64,000 bases of DNA from Sanderia malayensis (lineage: Eukaryota > Cnidaria > Scyphozoa > Semaeostomeae > Pelagiidae): NCBI GenBank assembly GCA_013076295.1, contig RQOL01000528.1, positions 1 through 64,000 on the forward strand. The letters are read 5' to 3'. The translations under genes were made by a program, and so were the position numbers. Positions 10,377 to 24,758 of this stretch are shown piece by piece. How positions within the stretch are numbered: position 1 is the first letter of the stretch; the number at the start of each line of letters is the position of its first letter. Under the pieces are notes generated by a model. It worked only from the letters and a program-made list of their open reading frames with translations. It searched no databases and was not told the DNA's origin.

Positions 10377-11880
10377 GTGCAAATTGTGGGAATGAATATT
10401 ATCTTTTTTATTTGTTTTTACCGTTTTTGCGTGGATTCATGTGTAAATTGTGAGGATGAAGGATATTTTTCATTACTGCAAATTGCGGGAATGAATCCTC
10501 TATTATTGTTTAGTTTTAGCTGTTCTTACGTTGATTCATGTGTAAATTGTGGAAGGAATTTTTTTTCATTACTGTAATTTATGTGAATTATGGTTACTTT
10601 TCATTAGTGGAAATTGTGGGAATGAATGTTTCTTTTGATTAGTGCAAATTGTGGGAATGAATATTATCTTTTTTTTCTGTTTTTACCGTTTTTGCGGGGA
10701 TTCATGTGTAAATTGTGGGGATGAAGGTTATTTTTCATTACTGCAAATTGTGGGAATGAATGTTTCTTTTGATTAGTGCAAATTGTGGGAAAGAATATTA
10801 TCTTTTTTATCTGTTTTTACCGTTTTTGCGGGGATTCATGTGTAAATTGTGGGGATGAAGGTTATTTTTCATTACTGCAAATTGCGGGAAAGAATCCTCT
10901 ATTATTGTTTATTTCAAGCTGTTCTTACGTGGATTCCTGTGTAAATAGTGGCGATAAAGGTTATTTTTCATTACTGCAAATTGTGGGAATGAATGTTTCT
11001 TTTCATTAGTGCAAATTGTGGGAATGAATATTATATTTTTTATCTGTTTTTACCGTTTTTGCGTGGATTCATGTGTAAATTGTGAGGATGAAGGATATTT
11101 TTCATTACTGCAAATTGCGGGAATAAATCCTCTATTATTGTTTAGTTTTAGCTGTTCTCACGTTGATTCATGTGTAAATTGTGGAAGAAATTTTTTTTCA
11201 TTACTGTAATTTATGTGAATTATGGTTACTTTTCATTAAAGCAAATTGTGGGAATGAATGTTTCTTTTGATTAGTGCAAATTGTGGGAATGAATATTATC
11301 TTTTTTTTCTGTTTTTACCGTTTTTGCGGGGATTCATGTGTAAATTGTGGGGATGAAGGTTATTTTTCATTACTGCAAATTGTGGGAATGAATGTTTCTT
11401 TTGATTAGTGCAAATTGTGGGAATGAATATTATCTTTTTTATCTGTTTTTACCGTTTTTGCGGGGATTCATGTGTAAATTGTGGGGATGAAGGTTATTTT
11501 TCATTACTGCAAATTGCGGGAATGAATCCTCTATTATTGTTTAGTTTTAGCTGTTCTTACGTTGATTCATGTGTAAATAGTGGCGATAAAGGTTATTTTT
11601 CATTACTGCAAATTGTGGGAATGAATGTTTCTTTTCATTAGTGCAAATTGTGGGAATGAATATTATATTTTTTATCTGTTTTTACCGTTTTTGCGTGGAT
11701 TCATGTGTAAATTGTGAGGATGAAGGATATTTTTCATTACTGCAAATTGCGGGAATGAATCCTCTATTATTGTTTAGTTTTAGCTGTTCTTACGTTGATT
11801 CATGTGTAAATTGTGGAAGGAATTTTTTTTCATTACTGTAATTTATGTGAATTATGGTTACTTTTCATTAGTGGAAATTG
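10377..11880 (+). repeat. 632-bp HOR, serial tandem units
   Basis: Corresponding unit starts are at 10,377, 11,009 and 11,641 for the GTGAGGATG type, and at 10,776 and 11,408 for the GCGGGGATTC type, all 632 bp apart. Nearly all differences are single bases, for example GGGAAAGAAT at about 10,789 and 10,889. The block is a local expansion absent from the corresponding place in super-block II, where 38.3 kb passes directly to the element-bearing HOR. Confidence 0.85.
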
Positions 11881-13601
11881 TTGGAAAGAATGCTATATAC
11901 TTTTTAGCTGTTTTTACGTGGAATAATGTGTAAATTGTGGGAATCAATGTCACTTTTCATTAGTGTAAATTGTGGGAAAGAATAATATCTTCTTTGTCTG
12001 TTTTTACCGTTTTTGCGTGAATTCATTTGTAAATTGTGGGGATGAAGGTTATTTTTCATTTCTGCAAATTGTGGGAATGAATGTTTCTTTTGATTAGTGC
12101 AAATTGTGGGAATGAATATTATAATTTTTATCTGTTTTTACCGTTTTTTCGTGGATTCATGTGTAAATTGTGAGGATGAAGGATATTTTTCATTACTGCA
12201 AATTGCGGGAATGAATCCTCTATTATTGTTTAGTTTTAGCTGTTCTTACGTTGATTCATGTGTAAATTGTTGAAGGAATTTTTTTTCATTACTGTAATTT
12301 ATGTGAACTATGGTTACTTTTCATTAGTGGAAATTGTGGGAATGAATGTTTCTTTTGATTAGTGCAAATTGTGGGAATGAATATTATCTTTTTATCTGTT
12401 TTTACTGTTTTTGCGGGGATTCATGTGTAAATTGTGGGGATGAAGGTTATTTTTCATTACTGCAAACTGCGGGAATGAATCCTCTATTATTGTTTAGTTT
12501 TAGCTGTGCTTACGTTGATTCGTGTGTAAATTGCATGAAGGAATTTTTTTTCATTACTGTAATTTATGTGAATCATGGTTACTTTTCATTAGTGTAAATT
12601 GTGGGAATGAACTTTAAATTTTTATTAGCTTTAGGTGTGTTTATGTTGATTCGTGTGTAAGTTGTGGCAATCAATGTCAACTTTAACTAGTCTAAATTGT
12701 GGGAATGAATATAATATTTTTTATCTGTTTTTACCGTTTTTGCGTGGGTTCATGTGTAAATTGTGGGGATGAAGGTTATTTTTCATTACTGCAAATTGCG
12801 GGAATGAATGTTTCTTTTCATTAGTGCAAATTGTGGGACTGAATATTATCTTTTTATCTGTTTTTACCGTTTTTCCGTGGATTCATGTGTAAATTATGGA
12901 GATGAAGGTTATTTTTCATTACTGCAGATTGCGGGAATCAATCCTCTATTATTGTTTAGTTTTAGCTGTTCTTACGTTGATTCGTGTGTAAATTGTGGGA
13001 AGGAATTTTTTTCATTACTGTCATTTATGTGAATCATGATTACCTTTCATTAGTGTAAATTGTGGGAAAGAATGCTATATACTTTTTAGCTCTTTTTACG
13101 TGGAATAATGTGTAAATTGTGGGAATCAATGTCATTTTTCAACAGTCTAAATTGTGGGAATGAATGTCACCTTTCATTAGTGTAAATTGTGGAATGAAGG
13201 TTGTTTTTTATTAGTGTAAATTGTGGGAATGAATATTATCTTTTTTTTCTGTTTTTACCGTTTTTGCGTGGATTCATGTGTAAATTGTGGGATTAATCTT
13301 TTTTTTATTACTGTAAATAGTGGGAAAGAATGTCACTTTCCTTTAGTGCAAATTGTGGGAAAGAACGTTAAATTTTGATCTGTTTTTGCCGATTTTGTAT
13401 GGATTGGTGTGTAAATTGTGGGAATGAATTTTTTTCATTACTTTAATGTGTGGGAATCAATGTTACTTTTCATTAGTGTAATTTGTGGGAAAGAATGCTA
13501 TTTTTTTAGCTCTTTTTACGTGGAATAATATGTAAATTGTCGGAATGAATGTCACCTTTCATTAATGTAAATTGGGGGAATGAATGCTCTATTATTGATT
13601 A

Positions 13602-14771
13602 CATTAAAACCGAAAACTTCGGACTTAAAAATTTCGGACAAAATACTTCGGACAAGAAACTTTCGGACGCTTTTTCAAGAATTTCAGACAAAAAACTTTC
13701 GGACCAGAGAAATTTTCGGACAAAGCTAAAATCGATCAAGTTTGATATCGTATTTAGTCTGGGTCTTGAAAAGGGTTCTCTGGCTCCAACTCAATGTTCA
13801 ATGTAGGTATCATGGTCGTAAAATTTCTGCGACTGTGCAACCTGGTTTCGTGGGTGCATATGCGTGACGAGGAGACAGTACGGTGAAATGTTTTTGGCCC
13901 CTATGCCGCGCCATACCTTTTCTCATCATTTCAGGGTTGTTTCGCAAATAGTCGTACAGCCAAGTCAATCACTGTGCATGAAGAGGTTTCATAGTAAAAA
14001 GCTTTCGTGAAACTTCAATGGAATAGACTTCAATTCCACAATTGATATGGGCCCGACACTCTTGGCATACGACTCTTTAAACTTTGATTTTAGAAATTTT
14101 GTTGGCGGACTATTGACAGTAGGCTCCAGTGACTGAAGATGATGTGTAAATTAGCTGGCACAAACATACTGATCAGTAATTGTCTTCAATTAATTGAAAT
14201 ACTGCATCTGTTGTTTGCTACCTGAACACATTAAAGATAACCATGGCCCTTTGTTCCCTCGGGAGCTTCAATTCATCTCGTTCTTTTGACACGAAGAGAA
14301 AAATCATTGAATTCAACAACTGAATCATTTTTATTCGTTGCTCCAATTGTTTGATGTGTATCAAATTGTATTTCATCGAAGCCTTCTGGAAATCTGTCCT
14401 CTTGTGGAAGACAACGAATTGTGTTCCCCTCGTAGACCAGTTGCGTTGCCAAAAACTCTCAGCTCAACGCTTAAAACCTTACGTTGCTCAAACAATGTGC
14501 CCCTTGGGCTTGATTGGCCTCTGATTGAAAATGATGAACATAAAGGACGGAAAAAACAAAAATCCTGAAGATAAATGCTAAAGGCGCGAAATTATGAGTA
14601 GATGATTAATTTTGATGAAAATTGACCATCTTTGTTTGTATTTCTGTGTCTTCCGAAAAAATAAACTTTCGGTCAATAAAACTTTCGGACAGCAAGTAAT
14701 TTCGGACAATTAAATTTTCGGACACAATTTTGTCCGAATGTTTGATCGTCCGAAAGTTTTCGGTTTTAATG
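13602..14771 (+). mobile_element. Non-autonomous TIR DNA transposon, copy 3, left end damaged
   Basis: This copy is 1,170 bp. One T is missing inside the left terminal repeat (AAAACTTCGG instead of AAAACTTTCGG), so the two ends no longer pair perfectly, and one C is missing internally near 14,171 (ACTGATCAGT instead of ACTGACTCAGT). The position in the HOR and the TA flanks are the same as in the other copies. The right flank has a private change (GGAAATGGTGGG near 14,805). Confidence 0.92.
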
Positions 14772-16462
14772 TAGCTTTAGCTGTTTTTAACGTTGATTCG
14801 TGTGGAAATGGTGGGAATGAATTTTTTTTCATTACTGTAATTTGTGGGAATGAATGTTTCTTTTCATTAGTGCAAATTGTGGGATTAAATGTCATATTTT
14901 TATTAGTTTTAGGTTTACTTATGTTGATTCGTGTGTACGTTGTGGGAATGAATGTTAATATGACTGAAAAAAGTAACTAAAAGTGTTTTCACTATTTTTC
15001 AGATGGATTAACGTAGATTCACGTGTGAAATGTGGGAATGGGTGTAAATCTTGATCTGACAAAAATTGTGGGAATGAATGTTACTTTTCATTAGTGTAAA
15101 TTGTGGGAAAGAATGTTATATACTTTTTAGCTCTTTTTACATGGAATAATGTGTAAATTGTGGGAATCAATGTCATTTCTCAACAGTCTAAATTTTGGGA
15201 ATGAATGTTTCTATTCATTAGTGCAAATTGTGGGAATGAACTTTAAGTTTTTATTAGTTTTAGATGTTTTTATGTTGATTCGTGTGTAAGTTGTGGGAAT
15301 GAAGGTTTTTTTTCATTACTGCAAATTGTGGGAATGAATGCTCTATTATTGATTAGCTTTAGCTGTTTTTAGCGTTGATTCGTGTGGAAATTGTGGGAAT
15401 GAATTTTTTCATTACTGTAATTTGTGGGAATGAATGTTTCTTTCATTTTCAGTGTAAATTGTTGGAATGAATGTCACTTTTCATTAGTATAAATTGTGGG
15501 AAAGAATGCTATATACTTTTTAGCTCTTTTTACGTGGAGTAATGTGTAAATTGTGGGAATCAATGTCATTTCTCAACAGTCTAAATAGTGGGAATGAATG
15601 TCACCTTTCATTAGTGTAAATTGTGGGAATGAATTTTTTTTCGTTACTGTAATTTGTGGGAATGAATGTTTCTTATCATTTTCAGTGTAAATTGTTGGAA
15701 TGAATGTCACTTTTCATTAGTATAAATTGTGGGAAAGAATGCTATATACTTTTTAGCTCTTTTTACGTGGAGTAATGTGTAAATTGTGGGAATCAATGTC
15801 ATTTCTCAACAGTCTAAATAGTGGGAATGAATGTCACCTTTCATTAGTGTAAATTGTGGGAATGAATTTTTTTCATTACTGTAATTGTGGGAATGAATGT
15901 TTCTTTTCATTAGTGCAAATTGTGGGAAAGAATGCTATATACTTTTTAGCTCTTTTTACGTGGAATAATGTGTAAATTGTGGGAATCAATGTCATTTTTC
16001 AACAGTCTAAATTGTGGGAATGAATGTCACCTTTCATTAGTGTAAATTGTGGGAATGAAGGTTGTTTTTTATTAGTGTAAATTGTGGGAATGAATATTAT
16101 CTTTTTTTTCTGTTTTTACCGTTTTTGCGTGGATTCATGTGTAAATTGTGGGATTAATCTTTTTTTTATTACTGTAAATAGTGGGAAAGAATGTCACTTT
16201 CCTTTAGTGCAAATTGTGGGAAAGAACGTTAAATTTTGATCTGTTTTTGCCGATTTTGTATGGATTGGTGTGTAAATTGTGGGAATGAATTTTTTTCATT
16301 ACTTTAATGTGTGGGAATCAATGTTACTTTTCATTAGTGTAATTTGTGGGAAAGAATGCTATTTTTTTAGCTCTTTTTACGTGGAATAATATGTAAATTG
16401 TCGGAATGAATGTCACCTTTCATTAATGTAAATTGGGGGAATGAATGCTCTATTATTGATTA

Positions 16463-17634
16463 CATTAAAACCGAAAACTTTCGGACTTAAAAATTTCGGA
16501 CAAAATACTTCGGACAAGAAACTTTCGGACGCTTTTTCAAGAATTTCAGACAAAAAACTTTCGGACCAGAGAAATTTTCGGACAAAGCTAAAATCGATCA
16601 AGTTTGATATCGTATTTAGTCTGGGTCTTGAAAAGGGTTCTCTGGCTCCAACTCAATGTTCAATGTAGGTATCATGGTCGTAAAATTTCTGCGACTGTGC
16701 AACCTGGTTTCGTGGGTGCATATGCGTGACGAGGAGACAGTACGGTGAAATGTTTTTGGCCCCTATGCCGCGCCATACCTTTTCTCATCATTTCAGGGTT
16801 GTTTCGCAAATAGTCGTACAGCCAAGTCAATCACTGTGCATGAAGAGGTTTCATAGTAAAAAGCTTTCGTGAAACTTCAATGGAATAGACTTCAATTCCA
16901 CAATTGATATGGGCCCGACACTCTTGGCATACGACTCTTTAAACTTAGATTTTAGAAATTTTGTTGGCGGACTATTGACAGTAGGCTCCAGTGACTGAAG
17001 ATGATGTGTAAATTAGCTGGCACAAACATACTGACTCAGTAATTGTCTTCAATTAATTGAAATACTGCATCTGTTGTTTGCTACCTGAACACATTAAAGA
17101 TAACCATGGCCCTTTGTTCCCTCGGGAGCTTCAATTCATCTCGTTCTTTTGACACGAAGAGAAAAATCATTGAATTCAACAACTGAATCATTTTTATTCG
17201 TTGCTCCAATTGTTTGATGTGTATCAAATTGTATTTCATCGAAGCCTTCTGGAAATCTGTCCTCTTGTGGAAGACAACGAATTGTGTTCCCCTCGTAGAC
17301 CAGTTGCGTTGCCAAAAACTCTCAGCTCAACGCTTAAAACCTTACGTTGCTCAAACAATGTGCCCCTTGGGCTTGATTGGCCTCTGATTGAAAATGATGA
17401 ACATAAAGGACGGAAAAAACAAAAATCCTGAAGATAAATGCTAAAGGCGCGAAATTATGAGTAGATGATTAATTTTGATGAAAATTGACCATCTTTGTTT
17501 GTATTTCTGTGTCTTCCGAAAAAATAAACTTTCGGTCAATAAAACTTTCGGACAGCAAGTAATTTCGGACAATTAAATTTTCGGACACAATTTTGTCCGA
17601 ATGTTTGATCGTCCGAAAGTTTTCGGTTTTAATG
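16463..17634 (+). mobile_element. Non-autonomous TIR DNA transposon, copy 4
   Basis: This copy is 1,172 bp with intact 24-bp ends. A private A replaces T at 16,947. It starts 2,861 bp after copy 3; the segment holding both is the paralogue of copies 5 and 6. The right flank has the private variant TTGATTGGTGTG. Confidence 0.92.
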
Positions 17635-20600
17635 TAGCTTTAGCTGTTTTTAACGTTGATTCGTGTGGAAATTGTGGGAATGAATTTTTTTTCATTACTG
17701 TAATTTGTGGGAATGAATGTTTCTTTTCATTAGTGCAAATTGTGGGATTAAATGTCATATTTTTATTAGTTTTAGGTTTACTTATGTTGATTGGTGTGTA
17801 CGTTGTGGGAATGAATGTTAATATGACTGAAAAAAGTAACTAAAAGTGTTTTCACTATTTTTCAGATGGATTAACGTAGATTCACGTGTGAAATGTGGGA
17901 ATGGGTGTAAATCTTGATCTGACAAAAATTGTGGGAATGAATGTTACTTTTCATTAGTGTAAATTGTGGGAAAGAATGTTATATACTTTTTAGCTCTTTT
18001 TACATGGAATAATGTGTAAATTGTGGGAATCAATGTCATTTCTCAACAGTCTAAATTTTGGGAATGAATGTTTCTATTCATTAGTGCAAATTGTGGGAAT
18101 GAACTTTAAGTTTTTATTAGTTTTAGATGTTTTTATGTTGATTCGTGTGTAAGTTGTGGGAATGAAGGTTTTTTTTCATTACTGCAAATTGTGGGAATGA
18201 ATGCTCTATTATTGATTAGCTTTAGCTGTTTTTAGCGTTGATTCGTGTGGAAATTGTGGGAATGAATTTTTTTCATTACTGTAATTTGTGGGAATGAATG
18301 TTTCTTATCATTTTCAGTGTAAATTGTTGGAATGAATGTCACTTTTCATTAGTATAAATTGTGGGAAAGAATGCTATATACTTTTTAGCTCTTTTTACGT
18401 GGAGTAATGTGTAAATTGTGGGAATCAATGTCATTTCTCAACAGTCTAAATAGTGGGAATGAATGTCACCTTTCATTAGTGTAAATTGTGGGAATGAATT
18501 TTTTTTCGTTACTGTAATTTGTGGGAATGAATGTTTCTTTTCATTTTCAGTGTAAATTGTTGGAATGAATGCCACTTTTCATTAGTGTAAATTGTGGGAA
18601 AGAATAATGTCTTCTTTGTCTGTTTTTACCGTTTTTGCGTGGATTCATGTGTAAATTGTGGGGATGAAGGTTATTTTTCATTACTGCAAATTGTGGGAAT
18701 GAATGTTTCTTTTGATTAGTGCAAATTGTGGGAATGAATTTTATCTTTTTTATCTGTTTTTACCGTTTTTGCGTGGATTTATGTGTAAATTGTGGGGATG
18801 AAGGTTATTTTTCATTACTGCAAATTGCGGGAATGAATCCTCTATTATTGTTTAGTTTTAGCTGTTTTTACGTTGATTCGTGTTTAAATTGTGGGAAGGA
18901 ATTTTTTTTCATTACTGTCATTTATGTGAATCATGGTTACTTTTCATTAGTATAAATTGTGGGAAAGAATGCTATATACTTTTTAGCTCTTTTTATGTGG
19001 AATAATGTGTAAATTGTGGGAATCAATGTGATTTCTCAACAGTCTAAATTGTGGGAATGAATGTCACCTTTCATTTGTGTAAATTGTGGGAATGAAAGTT
19101 ATTTTTCATTAGTGTAAATTGTGGGAATGAATATTATCTTTTTTATCTGTTTTTACCGTTTTTGCGTGGATTTATGTGTAAATTGTGGGGATGAAGGTTA
19201 TTTTTCCTTACTGCAAATTGCGGGAATGAATCTTCTATTATTGTTTAGTTTTAGCTGTTCTTATGTGGATACATGTATAAATTGTGGAGATGAAGGTTAT
19301 TTTTCATTACTTTAAATTGTGGGAATGAATGTTTCTTTTGATTAGTGCACATTGTGGGAATGAATATTATCTTTTTTATCTGTTTTTGCTGTTTTTGCGT
19401 GGGTTCATGTGTAAATTGTGGGCATGAAGGTTATTTTCCATTACTGCAAATTGCGGGAATGAATCCTCTATTATTGTTTAGTTTTAGCTGTTCTTACGTT
19501 GATTCGTGTGTAAATTGTGGGAAGGAATATCACTTTTCATTAGTGTAAATTGTGGGAATGAATATTATCTTCTTTGTCTGTTTTTCCCCTTTTTGCGTGG
19601 ATACATGTGCAAATTGTGGGGATGAAGGTTATTTTTCATTACTGCAAATTGTGGGAATGAAAGTCATTTTTTTATCTCTTTTTGCCGTTTTTGCGTGGAT
19701 TCGTGTAAAAAATGTGGGAATGAATTTTTTTTCACTACTGTAATGTGTGGAAATCAATGTTACTGTTCATTAGTGTAATTTGTGGGAAAGAATGCTATAT
19801 TTTTTTTAGCTCTTTTCACGTGGAACAATGTGTAAATTGTGGGAATCAATGTGAACTTTCATCAGTCTAAATTGTGGGAATGAATGTCACTTTTCATTAG
19901 GGTAAATTGTGGGAATGAATATTATCTTTTTTATCCCTTTTCACCTTTTTTGCGTGGGTTCATGTGTAAATTGTGGGAATGAATGTCATACTTTTATCTG
20001 TTTTTTCCGTTTTTGCATGGATTCGTGTGTAAATTATGGGAATTAATGCCTTTTAATTACTCTAATGTGTGGGAATCAATGTTACTTTTCATTAGTGTAA
20101 TTTGTTGGAAAGAATGCTATATTTTTTTAGCTCTTTTTACGTGGAATAATGTGTAAATTGTGGGAATCAATGTCAACTTTGATCGGTCTAAATTGTGGGA
20201 ATGAATGTCACTTTTCATTAGTGCAAATTGTTGGAATGAATATTATCTTCTTTGTCTGTTTTTACCGTTTTTGCGTGGATTCACGTGTAAATTGTGGGGA
20301 TGAAGGTTGTTTTTCATTACTGGAAATTGTGGGAATGAATGCTCTATTATTGTTTAGTTTTAGCTGTTCTTACGTTATTTCGTGTGTAAATTGTGGGAAG
20401 GAATTTTTTTTCATTACTGTAATTTATGTGAATCATGGTTACTTTTCATTAGTGTAAATTGTGGGAGAGAATGCAATATTCTTTTTAGCTGTTTTTACGT
20501 GGAGTAATGTGTAAATTGTGGGAATCAATGTCAACTTTCATCAGTCTAAATTGTGGGAATGAATGTCACTTTTCAATAGTGCAAATTGTGGGAATGAATA

Positions 20601-21201
20601 TTATCTTCTTTGTCTGTTTTTACCGTTTTTGCGTGGATTCACGTGTAAATTGTGGGGATGAAGGTTGTTTTTCATTGCTGCAAATTGTGGGAATGAATGC
20701 TCTATCATTGTTTAGTTTTAGCTGTTCTTACGTTGATTCGTGTGTAGATTGTGGAAAGGAATTTTTTTTCATTACTGTAATTTATGTGAGTTATGGTTAC
20801 CTTTCATTAGTGTAAATTGTGGGAATGAATTTTTTTCATTACTGTAATGTGTGGGAATCAATGTTACTTTTCATTAGTGTAATTTGTGGGAAAGAATGCT
20901 ATTTTTTAGCTCTTTTTACGTGGAATAATATGTAAATTGTGGGAATCAATGTCAACTTTCATCAGTGTAAATTGTGGCAATGAATGTCACTTGTCATTAG
21001 TGTAAATGGTGGGAATGAATATCATCTTTTTTATCTGTTTTTGCCGTTTTTGCGTGGATTCGTGTGTAAATTGTCGGAATGAATTTCTTTTCATTATTGT
21101 AATGTGTTGAAATCAATGTCAACTTTCATCAGTCTAATTTGTGCGAATGAATATCACTTTTTATTAGTGTAAACTGTGCGTGTGAATGCTGCATTATTGA
21201 T

Positions 21202-21203
21202 TA
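21202..21203 (+). other. Empty transposon target site (TA), paralogue 1
   Basis: The context GCATTATTGATTAGCTTTGG corresponds to the left flank (TCTATTATTGATTA) plus the right flank (TAGCTTTAGCTG) of the filled copies with one TA. The following 182 bases, up to the TTAATATGACTG spacer at 21,384, align with 3,641-3,823 with seven differences by eye. This is the key evidence for the exact element boundaries. Confidence 0.9.
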
Positions 21204-22700
21204 GCTTTGGCTGTTTTTAACGTTGATTCGTGTGGATATTGTGAGAATGATTTTTTTTCATTACTGTAATTTGTGGGAATGAATGTTTATTTTCATTAGT
21301 GCAAATTGTGGGAATAAATGTCATATTTTTATTAGTTTTAGGTTTACTTATGTTGATTCGTGTGTACATTGTGGGAATGAATGTTAATATGACTGAAAAA
21401 AGTAACTCAAAGTGTTTTCACTAATTTTCAGATGGATTAACGTAGATTCACGTGTGAAATGTGGGAATGGGTGTAAATCTTGAACTGACAAAAGTTGTGG
21501 GAATGAATGTTACTTTTCATTAGTGTAAATTGTTGGAAAGAATGTTATATACTTTTTAGCTCTTTTTACATGGAATAATGTGTAAATTGTGGGAATCGAT
21601 GTCATTTCTCAACAGTCTAAATTGTGGGAATGAATGTTTCTTTTCATTAGTCCAAATTGTGGGAATGAAATTTAAGTTTTTATTAGTTTTAGGTGTTTTT
21701 ATGCTGATTCGTGTGTAAATTGTAGAAATGAAGGTTATTTTTCATTAGTGCAAATGGTGGGAATGAATATTATCTTTTTTATCTCTTTTTACCGTTTTTG
21801 CGTGGATCCATGTGTAAGTTGTGGGGATGAAGGTTATTTTTCATTACTGCAAATTGTGGAAATGAATGCTCTATTATTGATTAGTTTTAGCTGTTCTTAC
21901 GTTGATTCGTGTGTAAAATGCGGGAAGGAATTTTTTTCATTACTGTAATTTATGTCAATCATGGTTACTATTCATTAGTGTAAATTGTGGGAATGAACTT
22001 TCAATTTTTATTAGTTTTAAGTGTATTTATGTTGATTCGTGTGTAAGTTGTGGCAATCAATGTCAACTTTCATCAGTCTAAATTGTGGGAATGAATGTCA
22101 CTTTTCATTAGTGTAAATTGTGGGAATGAATATTATCTTTTTTATCTGTTTTTGCCGTTTTTGCGTGGATTCGTGTGTAAATTGTGGGAATGAATTTTTT
22201 TTCATTACTGTAATGTGTGGAAATCAATGTTACTGTTCATTAGTGTAATTTGTGGGAAAGAATGCTATATTTTTTTAGCTCTTTTTACGTGGAACAATGT
22301 GTAAATTGTGGGAATCAATGTCAACTTTCATCAGTCTAAATTGTGGGAATGAATGTCACTTTTCATTAGTGTAAATTGTGGGAATGAATATTATCTTTTT
22401 TATCTCTTTTTACCGTTTTTGCGTGGATCCATGTGTAAATTGTTGGGATGAAGGTTATTTTTCATTACTGCAAATTGTTGGAATGAATCCTCTATTATTG
22501 TTTAGTTTTAACTGTTCTTACGTTGATTCGTGTGTAAATTTGTGGGAAGGAATTTTTTTCATTACTGTAATTTATCTGAATCATGGTTACTTTTAATTAG
22601 TGTAAATTGTGGGAATGAACTTTAAATTTTTATTAGTTTTAAGTGTATTTATGTTGATTCGTGTGTAAGTTGTGGCAATCAATGTCAACTTTCATGAGTC

Positions 22701-22805
22701 TAAATTGTGGGAATGAATGTCACTTTTCATTAGTGTAAATTGTGGGAATGAATTGCACGTTTCATTAGTGTAAATTGTGGGAATGAATGGCACTTTTCAT
22801 TAGTA
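22701..22805 (+). repeat. Exemplar of the 35-bp monomer, three tandem units
   Basis: The TAAATTGTGGGAA core starts at 22,701, 22,736 and 22,771, and the next core starts at 22,806, an exact 35-bp period. The units differ only at a few positions in the GTCACTT part (GTCACTT, TGCACGT, GGCACTT). This is the simplest stretch of the array and is a good reference for the basic unit. It has a paralogue near 52,316-52,420. Confidence 0.9.
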
Positions 22806-24758
22806 TAAATTGTGGGAACGAATATTATCTTCTTTATCTGTTTTTACCGTTTTTGCGTGGATTCACGTGTAAGTTGTGGGGATGAAGGTTCTTTTTCATT
22901 GCTGCAAATTGTGGGAATGAATGCTCTATTATTGTTTAGTTTTAGCTGTTCTTACGTTGATTCGTGTGTAGATTGTGGAAAGGAATTTTTTTTCATTACT
23001 GTAATTTATGTGAATTATGGTTACCTTTCATTAGTGTAAATTGTGGGAATGAATTTTTTTCATTACTGTAATGTGTGGGAATCAATGTTACTTTTCATTA
23101 GTGTAATTTGTGGGAAAGAATGCTATTTTTTAGCTCTTTTTACGTGGAATAATATGTAAATTGTGGGAATCAATGTCAACTTTCATCAGTGTAAATTATG
23201 GCAATGAATGTCACTTGTCATTAGTGTAAATGGTGGGAATGAATATTATCTTTTTTATCTCTTTTTACCGTTTTTGCGTGGATCCATGTGTAAATTGTTG
23301 GGATGAAGGTTATTTTTCATTACTGCAAATTGTGGGAATGAATGCTCTATTATTGATTAGTTTTGGCTTTTCTTACGTTGATTCGTGTGCAAATTGCATG
23401 ATGGAATTTTTTTCACTACTGTAATTTATGTGAATCATGGTTACTTTTCATTAGTCTAAATTATGGGAATTAACTTTAAAATTTTATTAGTTTTAGGTGT
23501 GTTTGTGTTGATTCGTGTGTAAGTTGTGGCAATCAATGTCAACTTTAATTAGTCTAAACTGTGGCAATGAATATAATCTTGTTGATCTCTTTTTACCGTT
23601 TTTGCGTGGGTTCATGTGTAAATTGTGGGGATGAAGGTTATTTTTCATTACTGCAAATTGCGGGAATGAATCCTCTATTATTGCTTAGTTTTAACTGTTC
23701 TTACGTTGACTCGTGTGTAAATTGTGGGAAGGAATTTTTTTCGTTACTGTAATTTATGTGAATCATGGTTACTGTTCATTAGTGTAAATTGTGGGAAAGA
23801 ATGCTACATACTTTTTAGCTCTTTTAACGTAGAATAATGTGTAAATTGTGGGAATCAATGTCATTTCTCAACAGTCTAAATTGTGGGAATGAATGTTTCT
23901 TTTCATTAGTGCAAATTGTGGGAATGAACCTTAAGTTTTAATTAGTTTTAGGTGTTTTTATGTAAGTTCGTGTGTTAGTTGTGGGAATGAAGGTAATGTT
24001 TCATTAGTGTAAATTGTGGGAATGAATATTATCTTTTTTATCTGTTTTTACTGTTTTTGCGTGGGTTCATGTGTAAATTGTGGGGATGAAGGTTATTTTC
24101 CATTACTGAAAATTGCGGGAATGAATCCTCTATTATTGTTTAGTTTTAGCTCTTCTTACGTTGATTCGTGTGTAAATTGTGGGAAGGAATTTTTTTTCAT
24201 TACTGTAATTTATGTGAATCATGGTTACTTTTCATTAGTGTAAATTGTGGGAAAGAATGCTATATTCTGTTTAGCTCTTTTTACGTGGAATAATGTATAA
24301 ATTGTAGGAATCAATGTCATTTCTCAACAGTCTAAATTGTGGGAATGAATGTCACCTTTCATTAGTGTAAATTGTGGGAATGAATGTCACTTTTCATTAG
24401 TGTAAATTGTGGGAATGAATATTATCTCTTTTATCTGTTTTTACCGTTTTTGCGTGGATTCATGTGTAAATTGTGGGGATGAACGTTATTTTTCATTACT
24501 GCAAATTGTGGGAATGAATCCTCTATTATTGTTTAGTTATAGCTGTTCTTACGTTGATTCGTGTGTAAATTGTGGGAAGGAATTTTTTTTCATTACTGTC
24601 ATTTATGTGAATCATGGTTACTTTTCATTAGTGTAAATTGTGGGAAAGGATGTCATATTTTTATTAGTTTTAGGTGTATTTATGTTGATTCATGTGTAAG
24701 TTGTGGGAATCAATGTCAACTTTCGTCAGTCTAAGTTGTGGGAATGAATGTCACTTTT

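Larger units (their letters stand above)
12480..20460 (+). repeat. Element-bearing HOR segment, paralogous to 38.34-48.37 kb
   Basis: The left part (12.5-17.9 kb, transposon copies 3 and 4) matches 38.36-43.8 kb at an offset of about 25,864-25,869. The right part (about 16.0-20.46 kb) matches 43.8-48.37 kb at an offset of 27,912-27,913. The jump of about 2,044 bp equals one extra element-bearing HOR in the second copy. Within it, 15,451 and 15,684 mark a 233-bp tandem duplication of the CATTTTCAGTGTAAATTG unit, also seen at 41,318 and 41,551. Confidence 0.8.

Noticed and set aside
20149..20457. Short + strand open frames of 60-105 codons, with recurring CVNCGDEGYFSLLQIVGMN-like strings and CxxC patterns
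   Set aside because: They follow the monomer, which is read in a new frame after each 35 bp, so one DNA motif appears in turn as KLWE, NCGNE and IVGMN. Many candidate starts are TTG or GTG, the frames stop at arbitrary monomer positions, and frames are broken by T-run changes between copies. There is no conserved protein family or gene structure.
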